From: Clostridium thermosuccinogenes
GTDB taxonomy: Bacteria > Bacillota > Clostridia > Acetivibrionales > DSM-5807
Reading direction: 5' to 3'
Length of the DNA: 64,000 nucleotides
Assembly: GCF_002896855.1 (NCBI RefSeq)
Contig: NZ_CP021850.1
Location: 1,451,665 to 1,515,664, forward strand
The notes under the pieces are model-generated. The model had not been told where the DNA came from, did not search any database, and saw only the letters and a list, made by a program, of their open reading frames with translations. Within the stretch, counting starts at the first letter, position 1, and each line of letters begins with the position of its first letter. Below are positions 17,790 to 26,579 of the stretch, piece after piece. Both the position numbers and the translations under genes were made by a program.

Positions 17790-18230
17790 ATGAAAAGTAA
17801 AATTTTATTACTAATGATTGCAATAATGAGCTTTGCGGTCGTAAGCTGTACAAATGGAAAGAAGGAAATTAATGCAACTGAGTTTCAAAGAGAAGTTGGT
17901 AATATAGAACTAGCAGTCGCAAATATAGAAAAAACTTCTGAAGGTATGTTATATACTGTAAAAGTTATAAATAATAGTTCGTATATAATTAAACAAGCAA
18001 GTGTTTTTTTGAGTTATCCTAAAATGAAATATAAATCTGAGGCTGATGAAAAGCAATTTGATGTGGAAGCTAACAAGGATAAAGAGCTAAAAATGCTTCT
18101 GCCTGCTGGAACATATATAGGCAACGTTACTACTAATGAAGTATTTTTGGAGTTGAGAGGTTATTTAAAAGAAATTGTTGAAAAGAATGGATTTCATATG
18201 AGTGGCAGTGTTGAAGCTTATATAAAGTAA
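17790..18230 (+). CDS. Small lipoprotein, third gene of the exported trio
   Basis: 146 residues from ATG 17790, which follows GGAAAGGAAG; a start 22 codons upstream lacks a binding site. A lipoprotein signal (ILLLMIAIMSFAVVSC) is followed by a mostly beta domain with VANIEKTSEGMLYTVKVINNSSY, which recalls extracellular immunoglobulin-like folds. It would be tethered to the outer face of the membrane. Function unknown; co-direction with the subtilase suggests a shared role. Confidence 0.65.
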   Translation: MKSKILLLMIAIMSFAVVSCTNGKKEINATEFQREVGNIELAVANIEKTSEGMLYTVKVINNSSYIIKQASVFLSYPKMKYKSEADEKQFDVEANKDKELKMLLPAGTYIGNVTTNEVFLELRGYLKEIVEKNGFHMSGSVEAYIK

Positions 18231-18240
18231 TAGTATTTAC

Positions 18241-18269
18241 GCATTAGTGTTGCATCATTAGTGTTGCAT
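18241..18269 (+). repeat. Tandem 14-bp direct repeat
   Basis: CATTAGTGTTGCAT occurs twice back to back just after the lipoprotein stop, at the edge of a transposase fragment. It may mark an old insertion boundary. Confidence 0.6.
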
Positions 18270-18280
18270 AAAATGTAATA

Positions 18281-18392
18281 CTAAGCTTCTTGTCTTACAG
18301 TCTCCAGGTAGGAATTAATAGTATCTATAGGTCGCTTTCCATTATTCCTATAACCCTGATGTGGTCTATAATGATACCAGAAATTAAGACAG
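18281..18392 (-). pseudogene. C-terminal fragment of an integrase-core transposase
   Basis: Read on the minus strand, the 36 codons before the stop at 18281-18283 give NFWYHYRPHQGYRNNGKRP, the end of the rve-type catalytic domain of IS481/IS3-like transposases. It breaks off at the left side of the IS3 element, so it is a relic of an older IS. Confidence 0.7.
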
Positions 18393-18424
18393 ACAAAACG
18401 GCCAAAATAAGTTAGAATGGAACT

Positions 18425-18718
18425 ATGGAAAAGAGAAGAAATTTTACACCGGAAGAAAAAGCAAAAATAGTAATTGAGGTCTTAAGGGAAGAAAAAACGC
18501 TGATTGAGATTGCTGCCGAATATGAAATACATCCGAATCAGCTAAGCCGCTGGAAGGCAGAATTCATAAGCAATGCAGGCAGGGTATTCAGCAAGGAAAC
18601 CGATGAAGTAGAGAAGGTCAAGCAGGCGTATGAAAAGGAGAAGGACGAACTGCTTAAGCAAATTGGTCAACTCTCATATGAGGTTAACTGGCTTAAAAAA
18701 AAATCTGGGTGCGGCTGA
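18425..18718 (+). CDS. IS3-family OrfA (5' exon of an interrupted transposase)
   Basis: 97 residues with an N-terminal helix-turn-helix (FTPEEKAKIVIEVLREEKT...ELHPNQ-type segment IHPNQLSRWKAEF) and a leucine-zipper-like tail. Just before the end lies a run of nine A, the place where IS3 elements shift -1 to make the OrfAB fusion. A group II intron begins at 18709, ten bases before the stop. After splicing OrfA would instead end a few codons into the second exon, and the -1 frame would read into OrfB. Confidence 0.85.
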   Translation: MEKRRNFTPEEKAKIVIEVLREEKTLIEIAAEYEIHPNQLSRWKAEFISNAGRVFSKETDEVEKVKQAYEKEKDELLKQIGQLSYEVNWLKKKSGCG

Positions 18719-19099
18719 GAAAGGACGAAATGTTTAGTGGGTGGAACTCCTACCTGTTTAATGCCTGAGCTGGGCAGACAGTAGCAAGTCATGGATGTAT
18801 CATAGTAATAGGGTACATTAAGCGTTGACAGTTAGGTAATGGGCCTGAAAGTGATTGAGCTGCGAAATTTTTAAGATTGTAATGGTCGACGAATTCCAGA
18901 TTTCGGAAGACAAAACTGGTGAATGCGTTACCGGCGAGCATTCATAAGCATTACCGCAGTCGAAGAGCCAGGCACGTTATACAATGACACTTCGTTAACT
19001 CAGGAGACCCTGCCTATTCTCCGAAAGGAGTATGATAAACAACCAATAGCACGGAAGAATATCAAATGATAGACAGGGAGTCGGATAGTTCCATATTGT

Positions 19100-21066
19100 G
19101 TGTGCATGGCAGCGCAGCTGCCAGGCGGGTTAAAGTCCCGCTGGACTTCGGATTGGGAAGTTCATATCCAAACTTGGGAGTAATGTCTCAGGGGCTGGCA
19201 GAAGCCAGAGGACAGGGTGTCCACTGTGAAATGGAGTCCGAAGGGTTTGAGGAGAAGTACCAGGCCGTAATCAACGGAAGCGATTCCACTGATGAACCGG
19301 TCGGCCAAAGACGGGGCAAGGTCGAGCCTGCACTATGGAGGCGAAGGCGCTCCAATTCACCCGTCGCACCAAGGTGTTTGCGGACGGCATGGTATGGAAG
19401 GAAGCTGCGTGACCCATGGAGACCTTGTATCGTCTGCATGGACAGTAAAGCAAGCTATAAAGCAACCCCGAAATGTTTGCTGACGCGATGCAAGGAGTCG
19501 GAGAGCTGAATAGTACTTTAACTGCCGAACAACAAAAACGGCGGGACTGTTTCTTGAAAACAGCTAAACTTCAACCCAAAAGGTGGAGTTCAGGGGAAGG
19601 CAGCTCACATAACAAACTGAAATCGAAGGAGAATCAGCGAGTATGAAGCAAGGAAAGGAAAGTTCCCTAAGCGAAAGACCCGGAACTTGTGGCAGAGGAT
19701 ACTGATGATAACGGAGACAGTAAGTGCAGGAAAGAAACTCAAGGCACATTCATTAATTGACAAGGTGTACCACCCGACAAATTTGGAAATGGCCTGGAAG
19801 AAGGTTAAGGCCAATGGAGGAGCCGGGGGAATAGACGGGATTTACATGGATGAGTTCGAAAAGGCAGCAACAGAGGAACTTAAAAGTCTCCATGAACACC
19901 TTAAGAACGGGACATACGAACCTCTACCGGTAAGGCGGGTATACATACCCAAAAGAGGAAAACCACAGGAGAAGCGCCCGTTAGGAATCCCGGCTATCAA
20001 AGACCGAGTATGTCAACAAGCATTAAAGAACAGGATGGAACCAATATTCGAAAAGACATTCAACGATTGCAGCTTTGGTTACAGACCTGGACGTTCTCCT
20101 CATGACGCTATGCGGAAGATATGGCGAGAAATACAGCGGGGGAACGAATGGATCGTAGACGGGGATCTCCGCGACTACTTTGGGACGGTCAATCATGGAA
20201 AGTTAATTGATATGGTGGCTGAGCAGATAAGCGATGGAAGAATCCTTGACTTAATCAGGAAAATGCTCAAAACTGGTTATGTAGAAAATGGCCATAGGTA
20301 TGAAACCGAAGCCGGAACACCGCAGGGGTCGGTGATTAGTCCCCTATTGAGCAATATATATCTGACACCATTCGATAATGCCATGACAGGAAAAGGTTTC
20401 AAACTTACCCGTTTTGCCGATGATTGGCTGATAGTCTGCAAAAACAGAGCAGAAGCCGAAAAGGCGTTAAGGACGGCGAAAGAAGAACTTGCAAAGCTCG
20501 GTTTAATGCTCCATCCGGATAAAACGCGAATAACCAACATCAAGTGGGGATTTGAGTTTTTAGGATACAAAATCAAACAGGGAAAGGGATTGAAGCTACC
20601 GAAAGATAGAATCAAAGCGGTGGCAAACGCACTTAATCTGTATGCATTCCCAACGGACAAATCCATAAAAAGATTTATGGATACAATCCGGCAGAGAACT
20701 AAAAGAAAAATACCCATAACACTTAAAGAACTGATCAATACTATTAATCCGGTTATCCGCGGGTGGGGAAACTATTACCGTAAGTCACATGTTCGAAAAC
20801 TGTTCAACAAATTGGACAGATGGATAATCAGACGGCTTTTGAACCATCAGTATAAAAGATGGAGAAATACTGGCTGGAAAAAGTATCCTGCAAAAAGGCT
20901 TTATGGTGAATACGCACTAGTTAACCTTATACAACTAATACCAGGACTTGAGAAGAAACCTGTTCTTAATTAGCATTGTTATGAGAAAGCGGACTGCGGG
21001 AAAACTGCACGGTCCGTTTGGTCGAGCGGACGGAGGAAGGCCAAGGCCGACCTCTTCCGACTCTAC
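19100..21066 (+). mobile_element. Inner group II intron B (nested, twintron)
   Basis: It starts near GTGTGCATGGCAGCG (about 19100, give or take a few bases). Highly structured GC-rich domains I-IV follow, then its maturase frame, and domain V (AGCGGACTGCGGG...CACGGTCCG, 20986-21019). The domain VI stem GGAAGG...CCTCTTCC runs to a bulged A and ends CTCTAC at 21066. It lies wholly within the domain I-III region of intron A, in the same orientation, so B should splice before A can fold. Confidence 0.75.
19705..20973 (+). CDS. ltrA: Group II intron B reverse transcriptase/maturase
   Basis: 422 residues from ATG 19705 (AGAGG upstream). Reverse transcriptase blocks in order: GGIDGIYMDEF, PVRRVYIPKRGKPQEKRPLGIP, FGYRPGRSPHDA, GTPQGSVISPLLSNIYL, and the catalytic FADDWLIVC, where FADD replaces the usual YADD. 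The maturase domain X follows (IRGWGNYYRKS). No HNH endonuclease is present. It should promote splicing and reverse-splicing mobility of intron B. Confidence 0.9.
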   Translation: MITETVSAGKKLKAHSLIDKVYHPTNLEMAWKKVKANGGAGGIDGIYMDEFEKAATEELKSLHEHLKNGTYEPLPVRRVYIPKRGKPQEKRPLGIPAIKDRVCQQALKNRMEPIFEKTFNDCSFGYRPGRSPHDAMRKIWREIQRGNEWIVDGDLRDYFGTVNHGKLIDMVAEQISDGRILDLIRKMLKTGYVENGHRYETEAGTPQGSVISPLLSNIYLTPFDNAMTGKGFKLTRFADDWLIVCKNRAEAEKALRTAKEELAKLGLMLHPDKTRITNIKWGFEFLGYKIKQGKGLKLPKDRIKAVANALNLYAFPTDKSIKRFMDTIRQRTKRKIPITLKELINTINPVIRGWGNYYRKSHVRKLFNKLDRWIIRRLLNHQYKRWRNTGWKKYPAKRLYGEYALVNLIQLIPGLEKKPVLN

Positions 21067-21162
21067 ACTGATGAATACTGGTAATGCGGTAGGAGAGAAG
21101 GGAACTACATATCACCACCATTGGCAGTGAAACGTTAACTATACTCAGGGATAGGTGAATTA

Positions 21163-22485
21163 ATGGAAACAAAACTGACAAGAATAGCACAAATCGCCAA
21201 ACAAAGGCCAAAAGAAGTATTTACTTCGCTCTACCATTTGTTAAACGAAAACTTATTGACACAGTGCCACAGGGAGCTGAAAGGCAACAAAGCAGCGGGT
21301 ATCGATCATATTACCAAAGAAGAATACGAACAAAACTTAGCCGGCAACATTGCCAACTTGGTAAACAGGCTCAAGAACCATAGCTATAAACCTCAGCCAG
21401 TTCGCAGAACCTACATACCTAAAGGAAACGGCAAGGAAGTGCGCCCATTAGGCATACCTTCGTATGAAGATAAAATTGTGCAAATGGGGTTGAACAAAAT
21501 ACTGCAAGCCATATATGAAACAGAATTTATGGAGTTCTCATATGGCTTTAGACCAAACAGAAGCTGCCACGATGCATTAAGAGAACTTAATAGGATAATC
21601 CATACCGGGAAAATAAACTACATTGTCGATGCTGATATCCGGAAGTTCTTTGATACTGTAGACCACGAGTGGATGATTAAATTTCTGAAGTTAAGGATAG
21701 CAGACCCGAACATCAATAGACTTATTACAAAGTTCATGAAATCAGGATGTATGGAAGAAGGCCAGTTGATACCAACCGACGTAGGCACACCTCAGGGGTC
21801 GATTGTTTCACCAACCCTTGGAAACATATACTTGCATTATGTTCTGGATTTGTGGTTTGTAAAAGTTGTGAAGAAAAGGTGTAAAGGTCAAGCTGAAATA
21901 GTAAGGTATGCAGATGATAGTGTGTTCTGCTTTCAATACAAAGAGGATGCAGAATGGTTCTATAAAGAATTAATTCAGAGGCTTGAGAAATTCAAGTTGA
22001 AGGTGGCGGAAGAAAAGACTAAGATAATAATCTTTGGGAAATATGCAGAAGAGCGCTGTAAAGCTGCAGGATTAAATAAACCGGAGACTTTTGATTTCCT
22101 GGGATTCACGCACTATTGTGGCAGGAGCGTCAATGGTAAGTTCAGGTTAATGAGGAAGACGAGTAAGAAGAAATTCAAAGCAAAAGTTCAGGAGTTTAAG
22201 CAGTGGATAAAAGCTTCAAGAAATCTGAAAATAAGCGAAATATTCAGAGCTACCTCTTCAAAGCTCATAGGCCACTATCAGTATTATGGAATTACAGATA
22301 ACATGAGAATGCTCTCGAAATTTCTGTACAACATACAGAAGCTACTGTACAAATGGCTTAACAGAAGAAGTCAAAGGAAAAGCTTTAGCCTTGATAAGTT
22401 TAATTTGTATCTGAAAATTAATCCCCTGCCGAAACCCAGAATATATGCAAGTATGCACTATGTAGGCGCAAGTAGTGTTAAGTGA
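21163..22485 (+). CDS. ltrA: Group II intron A reverse transcriptase/maturase
   Basis: 440 residues, quite different from the maturase of intron B. It contains AAGIDHITKEEY, PVRRTYIPKGNGKEVRPLGIP, FSYGFRPNRSCHDALREL, VGTPQGSIVSPTLGNIYL and the catalytic VRYADDSVFC. Domain X includes ATSSKLIGHYQYYGI. No endonuclease domain follows. The gene stands just after the 3' end of intron B and five bases before domain V of intron A, as expected for a domain IV-encoded protein. Confidence 0.92.
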   Translation: METKLTRIAQIAKQRPKEVFTSLYHLLNENLLTQCHRELKGNKAAGIDHITKEEYEQNLAGNIANLVNRLKNHSYKPQPVRRTYIPKGNGKEVRPLGIPSYEDKIVQMGLNKILQAIYETEFMEFSYGFRPNRSCHDALRELNRIIHTGKINYIVDADIRKFFDTVDHEWMIKFLKLRIADPNINRLITKFMKSGCMEEGQLIPTDVGTPQGSIVSPTLGNIYLHYVLDLWFVKVVKKRCKGQAEIVRYADDSVFCFQYKEDAEWFYKELIQRLEKFKLKVAEEKTKIIIFGKYAEERCKAAGLNKPETFDFLGFTHYCGRSVNGKFRLMRKTSKKKFKAKVQEFKQWIKASRNLKISEIFRATSSKLIGHYQYYGITDNMRMLSKFLYNIQKLLYKWLNRRSQRKSFSLDKFNLYLKINPLPKPRIYASMHYVGASSVK

Positions 22486-22589
22486 TATGAGGAGCCGTAT
22501 GCCTTAATTGGGTACGTACGGATCTTTGAGGGTTGCACGCTGTGAAGCGTGCTTCTACTCGACCCTCCTCTAAATCCCGTGAAGACCGC

Positions 22590-23432
22590 ATGAAAATGAT
22601 TGACAAAGATGAAAAGAAATTAAGCATCACAAAGCAGGCCGAACTGTTGGGAATTAACCGTACAAGCCTTTACTACAAGCCGACACCGGTAAATGATGAA
22701 GAATACCTGATAAAGCGGATTATTGATGAGATTTATACGGCTCATCCGGAATATGGCTATCGTAGGATGACGAATATCCTGAACCGGGATTATAAGATTC
22801 ATATAAATCGAAAGCGAACCCGGCGTTACATGAGGGAAATGGGTATACATGGCTTATGTCCTGGACCTAACCTTAGCAAACGTCTACATGACAAGTACTC
22901 ATATCCGTATCTGCTGAGAGGCTTGAACATTGATCGTCCAAATCAGGTATGGTCCATAGATATTACTTACTGCCGGATGAAACACGGTTTCATGTATATG
23001 GTAGCCATAATAGACTGGTATTCCCGCTATGTAGTTGGATTCGAGTTATCAAACACTTTAGATAAGGTATTTGTCGTAGAAGCAATACAAAAGGCAATAA
23101 AACGGTACGGTAAGCCTGAAATCATGAACAGTGATCAAGGTTCACAATTTACAAGTGATGAATACATAAATCTATTGAAAGATAATGGTATTAAAATATC
23201 TATGGATGGAAAAGGAAGAGCATTGGATAATCAACGGATAGAGCGTTTCTTCCGTACCTACAAGTGGGAAAAACTTTATCTTGAAGATTGCGAAACAGGA
23301 CAACAGCTTCGGCAGATAACAAGAGAATATGTGGAGTATTATAACAACCGAAGGCCTCATCAATCGCTGGATTACAAAACGCCGGCAGAGTATTACTTCG
23401 GGGGTTGTAAGCAGCTTCCGGCAGTCGTATAA
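22590..23432 (+). CDS. IS3-family OrfB transposase (3' exon)
   Basis: 281 residues from the ATG at 22590, although in nature it is probably made as a -1 fusion with OrfA after intron splicing. It has the HTH_21-like start (SITKQAELLGINRTSLYYKP), then the rve DDE domain: WSIDITYCRMKHGFMY, MNSDQGSQFTS and the glutamate in NQRIERFFRTYKWE, ending HQSLDYKTPAEYY. The catalytic set is complete. Confidence 0.9.
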   Translation: MKMIDKDEKKLSITKQAELLGINRTSLYYKPTPVNDEEYLIKRIIDEIYTAHPEYGYRRMTNILNRDYKIHINRKRTRRYMREMGIHGLCPGPNLSKRLHDKYSYPYLLRGLNIDRPNQVWSIDITYCRMKHGFMYMVAIIDWYSRYVVGFELSNTLDKVFVVEAIQKAIKRYGKPEIMNSDQGSQFTSDEYINLLKDNGIKISMDGKGRALDNQRIERFFRTYKWEKLYLEDCETGQQLRQITREYVEYYNNRRPHQSLDYKTPAEYYFGGCKQLPAVV

Positions 23433-23436
23433 AACC

Positions 23437-23570
23437 TTGGGGCTCTGCCCCAAACCCCGTCCTCGCCGGAAGACAGCCGGTCTGTCATAACAGACCGGAA
23501 AGCAAAAGGATGTATGTCCATTGGATGTCAAGGGTCAAGATGAACTCGCTTACGCTCGCCCTTGACATCC
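23437..23570 (+). other. Three consecutive hairpins after OrfB
   Basis: TTGGGG/CCCCAA (23437-23453), CCGGTCTGT/ACAGACCGG (23477-23498) and GGATGTCAAGGG/CCCTTGACATCC (23523-23570). The first may terminate the IS3 transcript; the others may lie at or beyond the element end, which I could not fix from terminal repeats. Confidence 0.55.
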
Positions 23571-23674
23571 TCCAATAGAGTGCATAAATGTAGAAATTAT
23601 ACAAAATTAAAGAAAGGAGAACCTAACTTAGAAAAGCTAAAAAATTGTCTTGACAATGGGGGGCATTATAATCC

Positions 23675-24425
23675 TTTGACACAGTAAACCAGTCAAAGAT
23701 GATAGAGATACTGTTAAGGAGCATAAAGGACAGCAGGGTAATATCCCTCATACACAAATGCCTCAGGGCAGGGGCAGAGAAAGAGGTAGGTTTGAAGAAA
23801 AAGAGAAAGGTCTGGCATAAGGCGGGAATATCAGCTCGTTATGCAGCAACATAATGCTGAATGAACTAGATCACGAACTGGAACGAAGAGGAATCAGATT
23901 TGTGAGGTATGCGGATGACATGTTACTGTTTGCAAAGTCAAAAAGGTCAGCGCAAAGGATACAGAAGCATATTATCCCATTCATAGAGAACAAACTGTAT
24001 CTCAAGGTGAACAGGAAAAAAACAGTGGTGGCATACATCGGCAATGTAAAGTTTTTGGGATATGGGTTTTATCCGTCGAAAGATGGAATAAAACTGAGAG
24101 CACACCCCAAAAGTATCAGCAAGATGAAATCCAAATGAAGGAAATCACAGCGAGAATCAACGGAAGGTCATATGAATTGCTCAAATCGAAACTGAGACAA
24201 TTCATAACCAGATGGGTGAACTATTTCAAACTTGCAGATATGAGAAAACTACTAAGTTCAACCGATGAATGGCTTAGAAGAAGGCTGCGCATGTTTATCT
24301 AGAAAAGATGGAAGTAAATCCGTACCAGATACAAAATGCTAAGAAAGCTTGGGCTAAACTGCAAAGAGGCCTATGAGTTTGCATGTGCAAGAAAAGGCTA
24401 CTGGCGAATAGCTAATAACCAATAA
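23675..24425 (+). pseudogene. Decayed group II intron reverse transcriptase
   Basis: Pieces of a third, different maturase lie in several frames: DTVNQSKMIEILLRSIKDS, then NIMLNELDHELERRGIRFV followed by RYADDMLLFAKS and VKFLGYGFYPSKDG (23854-24138), then the domain X piece FITRWVNYFKLADMRK, then ARKGYWRIANN. The N-terminal third is gone and at least two frame changes plus stops interrupt it. It belongs with the domain V/VI relic at 24522-24600. Confidence 0.85.
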
Positions 24426-24521
24426 CCAAATTCTAACTATCACTATCACCAACGCCCGCTTATTACAGGCAGGATACACATTTTTCTGGGATTACTACAA
24501 AACTATAACGGCGTAAACTTG

Positions 24522-24600
24522 GGAACCGTCTAGTACGGGTCCGTAGGCTAGGTGGTGTGAGAGGTCGGTAGGTGAATTAATCGTCTACCTCCTACTCGAT
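24522..24600 (+). ncRNA. Domain V-VI of the decayed third group II intron
   Basis: GGAACCGTCTAGTACGGG leads into a stem closed by GGTGGTGTGAGAGG, followed by a domain VI hairpin GGTAGGTGAATT...TCTACCTCCTACTCGAT. This is the well-known 3' end pattern of bacterial group II introns. The 5' ribozyme domains are missing. Confidence 0.8.
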
Positions 24601-24694
24601 GTTGTAGAACATGCTCTGTAACTCAACGGTGAAAGTATGCTATAGTATAATTAATTTTTAAATAAAAACTATTTATATCAGTGGAGGTTATAAC

Positions 24695-24877
24695 ATGAAA
24701 AATTTCAAAATTATGCTATTTGGGATTGCTCTTATTCTATTAGGGATTGCTTTAAAACTAATGTTTATTGAATATGTAGAATCAGGTTTCTTATTGGTCC
24801 TGGAAAGAGTAACACCATTCATAGGTATTATTGTTACGGCGATCGGTTTATTTCTAACAGATTATGACAGTAAATAA
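24695..24877 (+). CDS. Two-helix membrane micro-protein, copy 2
   Basis: Sixty residues, clearly paralogous to the protein at 4392-4574: the same start (MKNFKIMLFGIALILLGIAL), the same linker EYVESGF, a second helix VTPFIGIIVTAIGLFL and tail TDYDSK. Differences are mostly conservative, so both copies seem under selection. The untranslated leader TTTATATCAGTGGAGG is shared too. A TATAGTATAAT block lies about 45 bases upstream. Function unknown. Confidence 0.7.
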   Translation: MKNFKIMLFGIALILLGIALKLMFIEYVESGFLLVLERVTPFIGIIVTAIGLFLTDYDSK

Positions 24878-25529
24878 AAATTTTAATCAACTTGTTGTAT
24901 TAGCTGAAGTTTTACAGATCGTGAGAATATTATAACGAGTACAATTGCTATAGTATCTCTATAAAAAAGATACTGTCTATGAATGTAAAGAAATAACTTT
25001 TTCTTAGCAAGAGATAAATCAAATTGCTAGAGAAAGGTATTGCTATTATGAGCAATGCCAAAGATCAGATGACGATTAATTGCAAGATGGATATATGATC
25101 CGATTGATGATTAAAAAATGTAGGCAGTATGTATATTTTACTTAACTGGTTTTCTTTCAATGTTAGTGTCCAAGTGTATTTTAAGGCTCATGCTCAAATG
25201 GGGGCGCTCTCATTGCCTGATGGCTAGACCCTGTAAAACAAGGGGTATCTGCATTTTATTAGATTATTACCAGAAAACTATGATTTCAAGCATAAATCAA
25301 GCTTTCTGGCAATATCCTAATTGTAAAATTGAAAAAGCTTCTTTGTCCTAGAAAGTAGTGTCCTAAATTTTGTGTCAACTCAAGGATAATATATTTTTTG
25401 ATGTTGGGATGCCTAATTTTTTGGTATCCCTGTTGTTTTAACTCTATCATTCGCTTGCATCTTAGTCAATACATATTTGTGAATTCTGATTAAATTCCGG
25501 AATCCTGAAAAGGCGTTTATGCTGCAAAG
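24878..25529. other. Non-coding stretch between micro-protein and structured element
   Basis: No convincing gene. The bases just before 25530 match the region following the transposase stop in IS copies A and B (GCGTTTATGC), so the right part is a remnant of that element. Confidence 0.5.
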
Positions 25530-25668
25530 CCTCTTGATAATGAGTAAAGCGGTATGTTAGGCTATCAGCCAGGCATCATCCATGCTGCAGAGGAGGACTC
25601 CCTTGTTCAGGAATGGGTAGTGCATGCAGGTATCTACTAACATGCCAGCAGAGGCTCATTGTAAGAGG
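25530..25668 (+). ncRNA. Conserved structured element, orphan copy C
   Basis: Same fold as the ends of DDE IS copies A and B: outer stem CCTCTTGATAATGAG with CTCATTGTAAGAGG, inner stem GGTATGTTAG with CTAACATGCC, loop with CTTGTTCAG. Primary sequence has drifted, yet the stems remain paired. No transposase lies next to it. Confidence 0.6.
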
Positions 25669-25820
25669 ATTGTGGAATAAATGTCCGTAGTTTATATGTC
25701 TTTTTCTGATATCCGTCCATCAAAATAAATCACAAGCTGTCCGAGAATAGTGCCCTGTAAATGTCAATAAAAATTTAGGCCAGTTACCGGAGTAAAATTA
25801 GGCCACCAATTCATAAAAAA

Positions 25821-26579
25821 TCAGCCTACATCTGTCTGCTTTGAAAGAGCCTGCTTAAACCTGTAGCTTTCCCCATTAATGTTCAGTATATGAGCATTAT
25901 GGGTCAGGCGGTCAAGCAAGGCAGCTGTCATTTGTTCATCACCTAACACCTCCGTCCATTTTGGAAATTCTAAGTTTGTAGTTATTATCAGGCTGCCTCT
26001 CTCATATCGGGAAGAGCAAAACTGGAAGAGTAATTCAGCCCCGACTTTGCTGAAAGGCACATAGCCTAACTCATCAAGAATTACTAAATGCGGGGCCAGC
26101 CATTGTTTTTCAAGCTTGTTGAGGCGATATTCCTGCTGTGCTGCAAGCAATTCGTTAATCAAACCGGCTGCCGTGTAGAATTTAACTCTCATGCCCTGCC
26201 GACATGCCTCATAACCGAGTGCAGTCGCAATATGGGTTTTACCAACCCCGGAGTTGCCTATCAACAGGACATTTTCTCTTCTTCGTATATATTCCCCCTG
26301 CATAAGTTTCAGTACTCGCGGCTTGTTTAGAGATGGTATAGCGAGAAAGTCAAAGCTTTCAATCGTTTTAATTACTGGAAAGCCAGCTTGCCGGATTCCT
26401 CTCTGGATTCGATTGTTTTCCCGCTGATGTACTTCCTGCTCAAGTACGCACAGTAGGTATTCTTCATAATCCAGATTGTTGTCTGCGGCTTCTCTTGCCA
26501 GGGATTCATAGGTTTTTGCAGCCTGGGGCATTTTCAGCTTTTTCAAGTAAGCTTCGATCAGCATTTTATTGACCGGCAT
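25821..26579 (-). CDS. istB: IS21 helper ATPase IstB
   Basis: 252 residues of the DnaC-like AAA+ family: Walker A GNSGVGKTHIA, Walker B LVILDELGYVPF, sensor region IITTNLEFPKW and DRLTHNAHIL. It works with IstA to select target DNA. Its start overlaps the istA stop. It looks intact even though its partner is not. Confidence 0.93.
   Translation of the reverse strand: MPVNKMLIEAYLKKLKMPQAAKTYESLAREAADNNLDYEEYLLCVLEQEVHQRENNRIQRGIRQAGFPVIKTIESFDFLAIPSLNKPRVLKLMQGEYIRRRENVLLIGNSGVGKTHIATALGYEACRQGMRVKFYTAAGLINELLAAQQEYRLNKLEKQWLAPHLVILDELGYVPFSKVGAELLFQFCSSRYERGSLIITTNLEFPKWTEVLGDEQMTAALLDRLTHNAHILNINGESYRFKQALSKQTDVG

Larger units (their letters stand above)
18709..22575 (+). mobile_element. 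Outer group II intron A inside the IS3 element
   Basis: The 5' end is GTGCGGCTG, fitting the GUGYG consensus. The 3' part holds domain V (GAGCCGTATGCC...TACGTACGG at 22490-22525) and a domain VI stem GAGGGT...ACCCTC ending AAAT, so the intron closes at about 22575. Its maturase lies at 21163-22485. Removing 18709-22575 joins OrfA to OrfB with the IS3 frameshift logic intact. A second intron (19100-21066) sits within its ribozyme: TAGTTCC at 19087-19093 pairs with GGAACTA near 21101 across that insertion. Confidence 0.8.

Noticed and set aside
19066-19509. 147-codon plus-strand frame before the intron B maturase
   Set aside because: Lies in the folded ribozyme part of intron B (and the edge of A); composition reflects RNA structure, not coding.
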